From NCBI GenBank assembly GCA_023055355.1, contig JALJCS010000034.1, positions 2,246,001 through 2,310,000 of the forward strand: a stretch of DNA of 64,000 nucleotides, written 5' to 3'. The stretch is from Agelaius tricolor. Lineage: Eukaryota; Chordata; Aves; Passeriformes; Icteridae. The stretch's first letter is position 1; each line of letters begins with the position of its first letter. The notes below the pieces were generated by a model that made no database searches, was not told the origin of the DNA, and saw only the letters and a program-made list of their open reading frames with translations. Below are positions 24,776 through 36,754 of the stretch, piece after piece. Made by a program: the position numbers and the translations under genes.

Positions 24776-24940
24776 TTAATGGAATTGTGGATGCCTCATC
24801 CCTGCAAGTGTTCAAGGCCAGGTTGGATGGGGCTTGGAGCAACCTGGTCTAGTGGAAGATGGCCCTGCCCGTGGCAGGAGGTTGGAATGAAGTGATTGTT
24901 AAGGTCCTTTCTAACTCAAGCCATTCCAGGATTCTACGAA
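24776..24940 (+). mobile_element. CR1 LINE, 3' tail fragment
   Basis: About 165 bp of typical CR1 3' UTR: the phrase GATGCCTCATCCCTGCAAGT, then the TTCAAGGCCAGGTTGGATGG block, the GTCTAGTGGAAG block, and the end near GGATTCTACG, a worn form of the CR1 ATTCTATG terminus. 5'-truncated, antisense to INPP4B, in the large intron. Boundaries are approximate. Confidence 0.85.
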
Positions 24941-27900
24941 GTATTGCACTTTTCCCTCCAAGAAAGAACAGAAGGATGTGAGCTGCTAAAAGAGCATGAC
25001 AGCATTTACAGAATGCAGCAATGCAATTTAACAGGGGAAAAACAATCCTACAGAAGCAAAAGCAAAATGCCTCTGCCTGGCAGCACATCTTGGGCTGCTT
25101 GCATGGCACAGGAGAGAAAATAAACAGCATCATAGTGGTCTGATATGTGCCAGCTTACTTCAAAAATAAATTCAAAAAGCGTCTTCACACGGCAAATGAA
25201 TGTCAAACTAACTTTAAAGTGATTATCTACAAATTTGCTGATAATATCATTGTGATAGCAAATTTTTACAGAGAAAGGTGACATAGAGAGCAGCTTTCTC
25301 CCTGAGGCAACCACACAGCAGGAAAGCAAGAGAGGACTTTATTCAGGATGATGTTGAGGGAAGACTATCCATCAACACTCAGAAGCTTACACACCAGTTC
25401 AGCAATGTCCAGAAGGCAGAGAGCCTTGAATTGTGCAGCCAGCATTGCTGCATTTGCTATGTCAGCATGAACCCAAGTAGCACAAAGGAGTGTGAAACAG
25501 AATTAGTACTATGCAGAATAGTGAATGTCAGTAAGGTAATGAACATTATTTACAAGCTTTGCTAGCGTGCATTTAAGTACAGCAACAGGACTCTTATTTG
25601 AAGCAAAACAGTCTATGAGAAGAGGCCCTTTTAAGGAAAAAGTAGATTCAAATTAAATTTCAAACAAAGGAAGGACTATGATGTCATAAGGGACTTGGCA
25701 CCTCTATACTGGTTTTCTCCCACTTTAAAACTGAAAGAGATCCAAGCGCATGTGTTTCTCTTGCCCTTTGGTTGTCAATTATAAGCTTTTTAAGTAAAAA
25801 AAACATTTGACTTTACAAAGTGCAAGTGGAATAAATATTCAAACCAGTTATAGCCAATATTATCAAAGCAGTCTCTTGTGGATTTTCAGAATCATTTATT
25901 GGATCTTTGAGAATGAGATATTGTTGTAGCTGCTTGCCTCTGCCTGATGCTACTTTGATCACTTCAAAACCAGCCAATAATGCCTCTGCCACAGTGCCAG
26001 TTTAGCCATTTTTATTTGCTTTCCTGAGGCTTTCAATGTAACAGCCATTTAGAAGAAATAAACTTAGAACAGAGACCATGCCAGTCTTGGTTAAACTACA
26101 TGAGCTAAAACCCTAAAGAAACAAAACCAAAAACATATGAAAAACACTCCACAACAAACTACTCTGGACCCTCACATACTTTATTTAGCACACACCAGGC
26201 AGTTTGCTGGAAGTTGCAAACCTTTCTGAGCTGATTACTTTGTATTCTGTAGATGCTCTGCTGTCAACAGTTATGAAAGAATTATAAAGGACTTTAAATT
26301 AAAAACCACCAACTTTGGAATGATTCTTACAAAACAAATATAAAACCCAACACTATTTTGACAGGAATTATATATTTTCATCAGATTGTCAGTTCACCCA
26401 GGACACAAACTATTAACCAGATGATCCAGAACAGGGTTTTATAAAATACATGACTGTGTGATCAGATTACACTTTAGTCTTTTCAATGTTTTAGTAATCT
26501 AAACAAGTTCCTCAAATCTGAAAAATGCAGACTGGAGTGGGGCTGAAGAGTAAATAAATAATTTTTTAAAGCCAGGTGTATCTCACTGATCTATTGCAGA
26601 TAATATGATGCCTTTTTAGCCTGTCTTTCTCCAGAAGCAAAAGGGTACATGCTAGCTCTTAGTGTGAGGGGAAGGAACAGGAATCTGTACATTTCCTCTT
26701 TGGGCACAGGGACTGAGTTCAGCTAAACTGAAATGTGGGATAAGAAGGCTCAAACATTACAGTGTTCTCACAAGTGTAAGGAAACATGCAGTCAAGGGGA
26801 GGCTGTAGCAGGAAATTAAAGCTGATGATACATGAGGAACCCATATGATGAAGGAGAGGGGCAGAAAAGGAAGATTTCTTATATATGTACTACACAATAA
26901 TTTCACAGAACAATAAGTGAAGTTCCTGAGTACCACACACAGAGGCATTGTCTCCCTCAGTAAGAGGCAACCTAACAAAATAGATACCAAAGTATGTCAT
27001 CCCTTAAGAGAAGAGAGAGGGAAGAGTGATTACCTTCCCACGCTCTGATCTCAGACTTCAAATCTTGGCTAAGCCTTGCCACAATCACAAGACTCTGCAG
27101 AGGAAGAAACGTGCTCTGGCATCTTCCTGGGGCATTAGGAGCATCTCCAACAGAGCAGAAAAGCCAAGTGCTTTTCCCACTGCTGCAAGACAGTACACAC
27201 ATGCCAACATCCAGGCTGGGGAGAGGAGACAAGCTGGCAGGGAAGTAAGCCTAGACCAGGGCACGGGAACAGCACTGCAGAAGCACAGCCAAAGCAGTGC
27301 CCAGTGATTTTGGCATTAGGGGCTTGTTTAGAACCACAGTACAACTGCAGCACACTGAGTCCCAGGGCTGCAGAAACTACTTTAACTGTTCTGTCATTAG
27401 GAGTCAGCTGTGGAGTTGGCTGGGCACTTTGGCAGGACTCCAACATTTCCTTTGCATTAACTTCCTTATAAACACGTGCTTCCTTTGCATACAAATTACA
27501 GTAGAGACTTCCACTATTAAGAATGCAAGTTCCCAAAATTATCTCCCAGCTTTATCTCTGGATGACCCAGAGAACAGGATAGCAATATAATACTGCTGGC
27601 TCCATTACTGGGTTTAGTTCCAGCTGACTGCAGATAACATCATGAAAGTAGGAAATACATAATAGGTCCATAATAATCCAAATGGAAACTCCTCTGGTCA
27701 CTCCACTGCAAACAGCGACCAGGACTTGTATTGCAGGTTAACACTGAGAAACAACTTGTTGCTGCCAGGTATTCCAGTGAAAGGTCACCAGTGGCTGCTG
27801 TAATGATAAGGACACACTTAGGAAATGTCAGTCACCAAACCAGAGCTGCCACAGAAAGCAAAAAGTAGAAACTACTACTAAAACAAACTCCCTCAGCTAA

Positions 27901-29283
27901 GCTGAGAAAAGCCACTGTCAGAAGAGTTTCTATAAAAATACCACACACTAAGATGTTACTGCAAGAGAGTAAGAAATAGGGAAATGCTCATTGGAAAAAG
28001 AAAAAGGCAGCAGACTGAAGGGAGAAAACCCCCACACATTGAAGACAGTTCCTCAAATTATGGTTATAAAATATGGGGGGTGATGATGACAGACAATTAC
28101 ATCTCTCCTTTTTATTTTGGTATCCAACATGATTTTAGATTCTTTCCCTAAAGAACCTGAGGTAGAAAATTTCAGATCCAGTGTCTGAAGTTGAATAGGA
28201 CCCTAACTATTTGAAAGCACAATTGTGTAACAGAATGTGCCAGGTCACCTTATGAATGCATCATAATAATAAATGGAAAAAGATAACGTGGAGATTGAAT
28301 GCTGAATTCTCTCATGTCAGGTACATAATAAGCACTAGGCTAGTCCCTAGAGATGGTGGCTGGCCCTGAGCCAGCACAGCATCCCAAGGGATGGGATTTA
28401 TGAAGAAAAACTGAAACCAGGCTTCTGGACAAGAAAAGATGATTATCTGAGCCAGAGAGCATTCCTACAATAAGAAACTAAGTTTATGAAGGGATCAAGG
28501 GAGTCTAAAATGAGAGGAAAGATAAACCGAGAAATGTCTGTTATCTGCTTCCTTTACAAGCCAGCCAGAGCTATAGCCTGACACTCCATCATCTTTCTCC
28601 TGAAGGAATGCAGAATCTTCTATTACAAAATCACCTTTCTTGGAAGAGCAGCTGGTTGCTTCTCCTTTGTGTGCCCCCTCCAACCTTAGGACAGTCTGTG
28701 GGTTGCTGGGACTGCAGACAGGAAGTTATGAGCCCTCCCTGTCCAAGTTATATTACTCTGAGAAGAACACTGTTTTAGAGGCCAGTAACTTCTTGAAGAA
28801 ATTTCATGTCTGATAGCTTTAACTAGCTATTGTATGCTACTACTGCCCTCTTACTCTCATTTCCTGCTTCTTTCTTATCTAAATTTTAGACTTGGCAGTG
28901 TTGTTCTTCCTGAGATTTAGCTGAACATGGCCAAAGCCATGGTAACTCAGCTGCAGGACTTGGATTTTCAACAGATAATGAACATGCATACAGGACTTTT
29001 CCCACACACTCTTCCAGGAAATCTTAATTAAAGTGAAATATAACAGGAAGAAACCTGGTATTACTCAGTCTGGTGATTATAATACATCTGGTTGTTGATT
29101 TCTGCTAAGACCTAGTCTTTCATGGAAGCTCTAAATAAGCAATAAAGCACTAAATGAATGAGAAAATTAATGAAGTTTTCCATAAGCACCTAGAAGAATC
29201 TCAAAGGCGAACACTAAACAATATTTTACAATAATCTAACTACTTGGATGCTAGATTTGTCTAATCACGACAGGTGAAATCCA

Positions 29284-29345
29284 GAACTATGCAATATATG
29301 TATGAAATATATGTATGAAATCCAGAACTTGCAATATATGTATGG
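29284..29345. repeat. local tandem duplication
   Basis: The unit ATATATGTATGAAAT recurs, and the flanking phrase CCAGAACT(A)TGCAATATATG appears twice, indicating a small slippage or duplication event of roughly 40 bp. Confidence 0.5.
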
Positions 29346-32300
29346 CAAACGTGACAGAAATGCTTTCTATTAGAAAAGGTTTATAGGAAGCTTTTTCCTT
29401 TTCCTTTTTTTTTTTTTTCTGTAATTAATCAAATGCAGTGTTTAATTAACTTCTGTGCAATTAAACATCCAAACACAGACTGTGGCACTAAATGGGAAAG
29501 CAAATTTAGCAGATAAGGTTTTTTCATTGGGCTGATTTTAAAAACTAAGTGACCACAGAGTGCACATGGTAATTAATTTCATGCATTTCTCACTGCCTAT
29601 TCTGAATAATTAAAATATTCACAGAGAGCAAAGACAAAGCTCAGTTCTCTGTACTCTCATTTGGATCAAGATATGACAAATACAACTTTGGGCTACTTAA
29701 CAGATTGTTTTCCTCATCAATATCTCAGTGAGAAATAAAAAGTTCAAATCAGAGCAGAACAACTCAGAGTAGGGCAAGTTTTTGATTGGAATTCCATTAA
29801 TTGAGTTCTTCTTTGGAGAACTCTGGCACACACAACCTGAAGCCAAAGTGAAAAGGGGCCCTTCAGCAAAAAGATCACAGGGAGTCAAGGGGTGTTTCTT
29901 GTCACAAAGCTGAAACCTAAATGTTGCCTAAAATTTTCTTTTTCAACTGAAAAGGAACTTCTTTTAATATATGATAAAATACTGTATAGTGCAATTGAGA
30001 TATTAATATCTTTTCCTATTATATAAAATTTACTGTCACGTTATGAGTCCCCTTGAAGAGCTCACCTTCCCTAAGTAGTCACTGAAGAAGGAGCAGGTGC
30101 ATTTCAAGGACTGACTCCTCAAACACTGGTGTCAAAATGTAGAGACAAAACAGATTTCTGTTGGCTCTACCTTCCCCTCACACACTGATAGAAAAACTAA
30201 GCCTTATTTCAGAATTCTTGTTTACTGCCTGCTACATCTATGTAGACTGAGTCACTTCCCTAAATATTCTTTGCAAAGAGCGGGAAAGGTTTTCAGTGTT
30301 TTCCCTTGAACACCCTTTCCTCCCAAGTGATTGGTCCAAGAATATTATTACAGGTTCCAGGGGAAAAGTAATTATAATTTAGGCTACACAATGCTTTCCA
30401 TTTAGAGTCTACTCAAAATTGTTAGTCCATTTTGAATGGGAAAATTCAAACTTACAATATCATTTAGAGAAGAAAAAAATACATTTTTTCCCCCCCTATT
30501 TTTTGAGAGTATTCCTAGTATCCCCATGCTGAAGAACAGGATTTGATATCCTGCACCAAGATAACAAAGATGTGAGAGATGCAACTATCAAAAGAGCATG
30601 CTCCTGCAAGACTTTCAAATCTCTTCCTAACAAAGCCTTGTTAAAATTCAGCAGGTACCTACTTTGAGGATTCAACAGATGCCAGGATAAGGAGCTAGAT
30701 AAGGCTTTTCCTTGCTATTCTTTTCCCTTGCAGAGGATGAAGCCAAAACCACGAGGCAGGGGACTGGCTCTGCTGTTCTCTCTGTGCTGTCACTGAGGCC
30801 AGAGCCTAAACTCTGAACAGGAGAAAAAAGAAGTAGCCATACATGCAGAGGAGAAAGGAAGGAAATATTCAAGCAAAAGTGTAGTAAAAAAGAGGAAGAT
30901 GAAAAAAATCATATGAGAGAGTTTTCAGGACTCTGACTACTGGGGTGTTGATCAGAAAGAAGTCTGAAAACAGCACTTGGGAAGAATTTGGAGAAATGAG
31001 GTCCAGGAGAATGAAACTTCTGCAGTCAGCTAGAGAATGTTCACTTGCAAAACATGAACTCAAACATCTGACCCCAGTGAAGCAGACAAAACTGGTTCAT
31101 ATCATGTGAGGATATATTAAAGAGCAACTGCCAATTATGCTGCCTAGTTTGTCTATGTAGAAGTCTGAACCTCAGGACTTTCCAGAGTGCAAATAAAGTG
31201 TGCATGGGTTACCTTTCTTTTATTTTTTTCCTTGGTTTAAGTCTTTAAAATGTGAGACTTGCTTTAAAGATACATTATCAAGTTCAATTCTGTGAAATTC
31301 AGAAGTTCTATTAGAAAAGCCTAGATTTTCTAATATAAAAGCCTTTTCAACTACTGTTTGATATTTTGCCCACAATGATTGTCTATAAGCCTCCTCTTCC
31401 TTCCAGAAGGATAGACAGAAGCAGACTTTAATTCTAAAAGGCTCCAGCAAGGTGTCCAATGGCATTGACTCTCATTACATCCTGTGGCCATCTCTCCTCA
31501 TTTTGTTTTCTTTTCCTCTGCACACTGTGGCTATTAAAAAACCTCAAACCAGCAATTAAGTTTTAGAAAACAAAATGGATGGCAGTTCAATGCACCAAAA
31601 CTGGACCTTACTGTTACTTAATGCCCAGGCTCCTATCAGTACATCAGGTGATGCAAATCATCTACAGCTTCCACCTCAAAATAGAGATGTTAAGTTTCTA
31701 AAGAGCCATAGAATGATGTAAAAATCTATACTGGAAGACAGGCTTGCCTTTTTAAAATTTTGTTTGCACCGTGCTTATACTTTTAAATGAAAAAAGAAAA
31801 GGTGGAGGAGGTCAGATGGGCCGGGAAAAAGTTGGAGGAGAACTTGTGCCTCCTCTTCTGTGTGACTCCCATGTGCTGCATCTCCTGCCACAAGCTCACA
31901 GGGGCAGGGTGAAAGCTGGGAGATGGCTGAAAGGCACAGAGAGATTTGCACATGGATCATCCCTGCCTCTAATCCTGGCCCTTTGCTCCTCCTTCCCAGT
32001 CCATGTGGCAATTACAGCTCTGGTGTTTGGTACAGGCTCTTCCCTGGCCAAGGTCCACCTCAACACCCAGAACACCTCAAAGTCCCTGATTAAAGAGCTG
32101 CTACAGCTATTCCTCCTCCTCAACTCACTCATTTTTAAGCAAAGCTGTCCTCAAACAGCTCCTTAAAAAAGGAGATATTTTCTTTATAATTGGCTCATCA
32201 AAAGCTCAATTCTTGTTGTCCAGATCGTTCATTCTTTGAACTTGTGCTTCAGTGAGATTTTTGATAGGCAATTTATCTAAAACACCCTGAAATATCCTTA

Positions 32301-35300
32301 ACCATTTCAGAATGATGATAAGGCTGACAGCATGGAGGATTCACCATAAACAGTGGATTTGTCATGTCCTTTGTTTGTTACTGCTTTGAGGCTTTATTGG
32401 AAACATGCTCAATGACAGGAGATTCTGAGGTTATTCACTACCCATGGCCTCCAAAAGGGATCCTGTCACTGAAACAACAAAGCTAAATAGATTCAGAAAA
32501 GAAATAAATTTTAAAAAGGGGGAAAAAAATCTATTTTTTTACAGAGCTACTTCATTATGCATTGCCCACCAGGGTACATTCTCCCTTAACAGTAGCCAGC
32601 TCTAAAGACCAAAAAAATAGAATCATGTGAGAGATACTGCAATGAACTCAGGTAAATCAGTTTTGTGCCTCTCTGTCTCTTGGAATAGACTTAACACTGA
32701 ATGATAGGAAACATTCAGGTATGGGTGAAGGGAAAAATAAGAATATTGATGCCTGCAAAAAGAGACTTGGAAGTGGCAGAGACATTATAAACAGGATTTT
32801 AATATGATGTGAATTACGAGCACTTGATACAGAGGGGATGATATATTGATTTTTCTCATTCTGAACTATGCATGTCACTAAGATCAATGGCAGTCACAAA
32901 CCTATATCAAGGAAATTATAATATGTGGAATTATTTATAGAATGGCTGCTTCAGGTACACATCAACTGCAGCATCATAATGGCCAGACTTATGACTGAGG
33001 ACAAAGCCATCTATTACATATTGTAAATGATAAAGTGTGCATTCCCATCATTGCTTCTTTTACCACATTTTTCATAAGTGAAAGAAAGAACTAATAAAAG
33101 GATTCTTGTACAGCCTTTTTTTATAAAGAAGCAAAAAACATTGTATAGTTTATCACTAAAAGACAACAATTCCACTTACAAACTAAGTCTTTAAAAAAAC
33201 AGCTACAGGCAGCATTTTCCAAAACAGAATTATGCAATGTACACCAAAGCAAATATGCTGAAACTTTGGGAATCACTTCTGGATTGCTCAAAATCCTGGG
33301 GACCCTGAAGAAGCTGAAAAGCAGCAGCACACAGGAGTCCAGCATCTCCAAGGTTCTGGTGGCAAGAAAGCATGAACCTGTAAACACATGCTTCCCTTTT
33401 CCAACAGCAAAAGCTGTGTCACCGCTGGCAGACAAAGAAAAAGTCTAATAGCTACACAGGCACCTTTATAATTTTCATATCTCAAAATTATGGCATTTCC
33501 AATAAAGTCTGCTTTTGAATCACCATTTACTTCCACAGCTCACTTAGTTTCACAGTAGTCTCTACCTCCTACTGTTAACTCTTAAAAGAAGCCTTTCAAA
33601 GGTCAATCCAAACTGTTAGGATTCTAAATGGTAAAATTGAATTTTTCATGTCTACTTGTTCTTTTGAAAGGCTTAAAAGCAATTTGTGGCAATCAGCACA
33701 AAGGGATTTGATTGACAAAGTTTAACAAAGTGATCTAGAGAAAATTCATTGGGGAAAAAACTGCTGAAATTGCAAATTAAATGGCAAATAGTTTTTTCTG
33801 TCTGCCCTTGAAAGAAAATAGGTTCTCTTCTTAGATGTGAAAATCATGCTAAAAGCTTCTAAAAGTACCTAATGAAAATTTTAGAAATGCACAGCATTAT
33901 CTTTCAGATATGCACAAGTAATCAAATAAAAAAGCAACTACAAAAGGACAAGTGCAACAACGGCTACCAAACAAGTCTGTTGACCTCATTCACACAAACC
34001 TCAAAAACACAGCTGCCAAACTTCCCTCAAGTGAAATACAGGACATTTAGCTAAAACACCTGTGGAAATCAAGAGCTGTTCTCCTCTCCTTTGCCTATCT
34101 GCTCTTTCCTTCCCAATCTGCTGTCTCAGAAGGCCTTTGTACGTGATGCTCCTTTCTCCATCTGTGGACAGGAGAGGTGCCCAGCGGGAGGATCCCTGCC
34201 AGGCCGCCCAGCCAGCAGCGCTGTGTCCCTCCTAACACTGCTCCAGAGGCACTCCAGCCCAGGGCAGTGAGCAGCATCCCTGCTGTATCAATGTGTATCT
34301 GCATAACCCTGCTTTGGAAAACAGCAGCAAAAGATCCAACCCACCCACCACCATCTAGGGACACATCTTCAACTGCCAGGCCAACTCTGAATGGGAGCGC
34401 TGTGGGGCAAAGGGCAACGCTCCCATTTGACATTTTTACTCTTCTGTTCGGAATTTTTGGGCTTTCACTGACCAACTCATGAGGGAAAAAGAGTATTTGG
34501 GAAGGGAAAAAGAGGACTTTGGCTGGGTTTTTTTTAAATTTTATTTTTAAACCTCTAGTTATGTGAACAGTGTTATGCTGATAGCAACCAGCATAGTTAG
34601 AAGATTTATTTCTTTATTATCCTTTATTATTTTGTGTGCTACTGCCACTATTGCAAAGCCTTTGCTTCAATCCTCAGACAATCCTATCACCCAAGTCAAA
34701 GTCATTGTTTCCTAGGTAACTAATTTTTCACCTACTTTAGCTCAATACTGAAATTCATATACAGGGTAAAGCAGGATAAAGCTTTTGTCTGTTTGAAACT
34801 ACAGCATAACTGATAGATTTTACATTTTTGTAATGGTGCTTCAACCTCATACCCATTTGCTTGTTTAATTTTTAAGTATTATTCTGATTTTTTGCCTTTA
34901 CAACATTCTTCTGTGACTTCAAATTACTGTTGCCTGCAAATATAACTAATGTGTTAATCTTCTCAACTTTCAAATCGGTCACATGACATAAACCCACTCA
35001 GAATCATTTATATTTTGATCTACAAAAACCTACTAGATTTTTTTTACTAACAAGTCCAGGTTTTTTAAAATTATATTTATGTCTGTGAAAATTTTCCAAC
35101 CTACTACTCTACTCAAAGCTATTCTAACATTATGGTGATTTTAGGTAATTAATTAGTTTTCCTGGGTCTGGTAACTTACTGTAGCTTACATAATTTGTAT
35201 TTATTGGAGACATACCAAAAAAAAAAAAAAGCATTTGAAATGCCAACAAACAAAATTTAACACAGAAAACTCAGAATTCATTAATGATAAAATATGTAGT

Positions 35301-36365
35301 TATGAAAGACTGCACAAAACTCATTCACTCACTGAATCACTACAGAGACTGGGGGATTTATGCAAGGTACAATACATCCAAAACAATACAGCTCAGTTCA
35401 ACACACCACATCTCACTGCATCAGTAGCACCTTGTGAACTAAACCTACAACTAAGCCATCTCAGCTCATTTACTCTTTATAAAATTACCTTTTTTCTTTA
35501 GAACAGCTATCTCTGCCAAAGGACAAAGGGTTTATGTGGGTAAACCTACAGTATTAATCTACACATTAAGCACCTATTCTGGCAATAATAAATATGAAGG
35601 TCCAGAATTACCCATTACAGGCCATAAACATGATTGTTTACTTTTAGGATCTTTATAAATCCATCATACAAACCATTTGTGTCTGTGGACAAAAGTCCAA
35701 GATATGATTCAGTTACTTCTTTGCAGGATGACCAAAATATTTTCTATTGGTTTTGCAGTGACCTTTGTTATGTGTTATTCTAGTGTCAGGGATACACATT
35801 TTAAAACTCCTACTGACAATATGATTAGAACTGTTATTATATGATTAAAACTATATGAATAAGCTCATTAAAACCAATGAGGAAAGTTTCTTTAGATAAC
35901 CTAGCATCTGGATTAATTTTATGATTGACACTTGTTTGCTTGAGAAGGTTTTTTATTCATCAAAGACTCAGGTAATGAAAAATCTTTACATCTTTTAATT
36001 ACATACTCCTGATGACATCAGCCTCAATTTCTGCATAGTTGCAATTTAGAATCAAAAATGTTTTAATTAACTTCTTCTAAAGCACAGTAAAGATTTTATC
36101 AGATATTAGTGGTAAACACCACCAGTCCAAACCTACTTGGATGTTTCTTTTCAATAACATAGACTAGTAAGAATTGCTGTCTGTAACAAATGTTTCTTTT
36201 GCTTTCTCAGTATTTGTGTAGATGTCGAACAAATAATTTAATGGCTGTGCAAATGCTTTTTAAAATACCCTCAAAACTGAAATATAGCTTTTTTTAAAAG
36301 CAACTGCTGTTCAGACTACTGCTCAGATTCTACAGTCGGTGAGCTGACTCTTGCAAGATTTCACA

Positions 36366-36420
<55 letters not shown>
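36366..36420. repeat. (TATC)n microsatellite
   Basis: 55 bases of uninterrupted TATC repeat, nearly 14 units, equivalent to (GATA)n on the gene strand. It lies 180 bases past the donor of the catalytic exon. Perfect purity suggests ongoing length polymorphism. Confidence 0.97.
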
Positions 36421-36599
36421 TTCCCAAACTGTTAATGACAGATAAAACACATGGCTGCAAAGAGCCTGCACTGAGGTGACTCAGCAGCATTTAGGCTGCG
36501 GCTCAGGCAGGCTCGGGCTCTGCTGGGCATTTAGAACCAGCCTTAGAGCCTTTGTGCTGGCAGTCCTGGCCTAGCTCCAATGCAGGGAGCCCCACCTAC

Positions 36600-36754
36600 C
36601 TCCTCATGCAATCCAGCGCCCGAATGAAGAAGTCTTTGTGCAGCTGGTGCTCGTCCCTCAGGATGGAGCACTGCTCCAGCGTCACTGACATGGATGTCCT
36701 GTCTTTGGCACTCTTGCAGCAGGTGAAGCGCACTCCATTCAGCTTCCGGCAAAT
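36600..36754 (-). CDS. INPP4B: INPP4B shared exon G, catalytic CX5R exon
   Basis: 155-nt exon carrying the active site. It opens in phase 0 with [12 protein letters not shown] and continues with the phosphatase signature CKSAKDRT (36695-36718). The Cys is the expected nucleophile and the Arg the phosphate-binding residue of the CX5R class. It then reads [20 protein letters not shown] and ends ALDCMR plus AG of a split Arg. The catalytic Cys, Lys and Arg are all present, so an active enzyme is expected. The acceptor is GCGTTTCAG and the donor GTAGGT at 36594-36599. The exon is visibly GC-richer than its intronic surroundings. The split Arg can be completed by either terminal exon, so this is the branch point for the alpha and beta forms. 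Confidence 0.97.
36695..36718 (-). other. INPP4B: phosphatase active-site motif CKSAKDRT
   Basis: Eight codons encode CKSAKDRT, the CX5R catalytic loop known from type I and II inositol polyphosphate 4-phosphatases. Cys is the thiol nucleophile, Arg binds phosphate, and the two Lys residues give the loop the basic charge typical of phosphoinositide phosphatases. The motif is uninterrupted and in frame. Confidence 0.95.

Larger units (their letters stand above)
10478..36599 (-). other. large INPP4B intron before the terminal exons
   Basis: 26.1 kb without any exon I can support. It holds one CR1 tail (about 24776-24940), several perfect foldbacks (13726-13789, 19707-19764, 19881-19903, 21813-21857), a CpG-containing direct repeat (23663-23716), a small tandem duplication (29284-29345) and the (TATC)n repeat at its upstream edge. 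Two GC-richer patches, 31790-32160 and 34150-34430, are open on both strands but show no recognisable protein or splice pattern. Confidence 0.6.

Noticed and set aside
27026..27590. Cluster of open frames on both strands in the large intron
   Set aside because: Translations look random, with no motif and no splice phase matching the gene.
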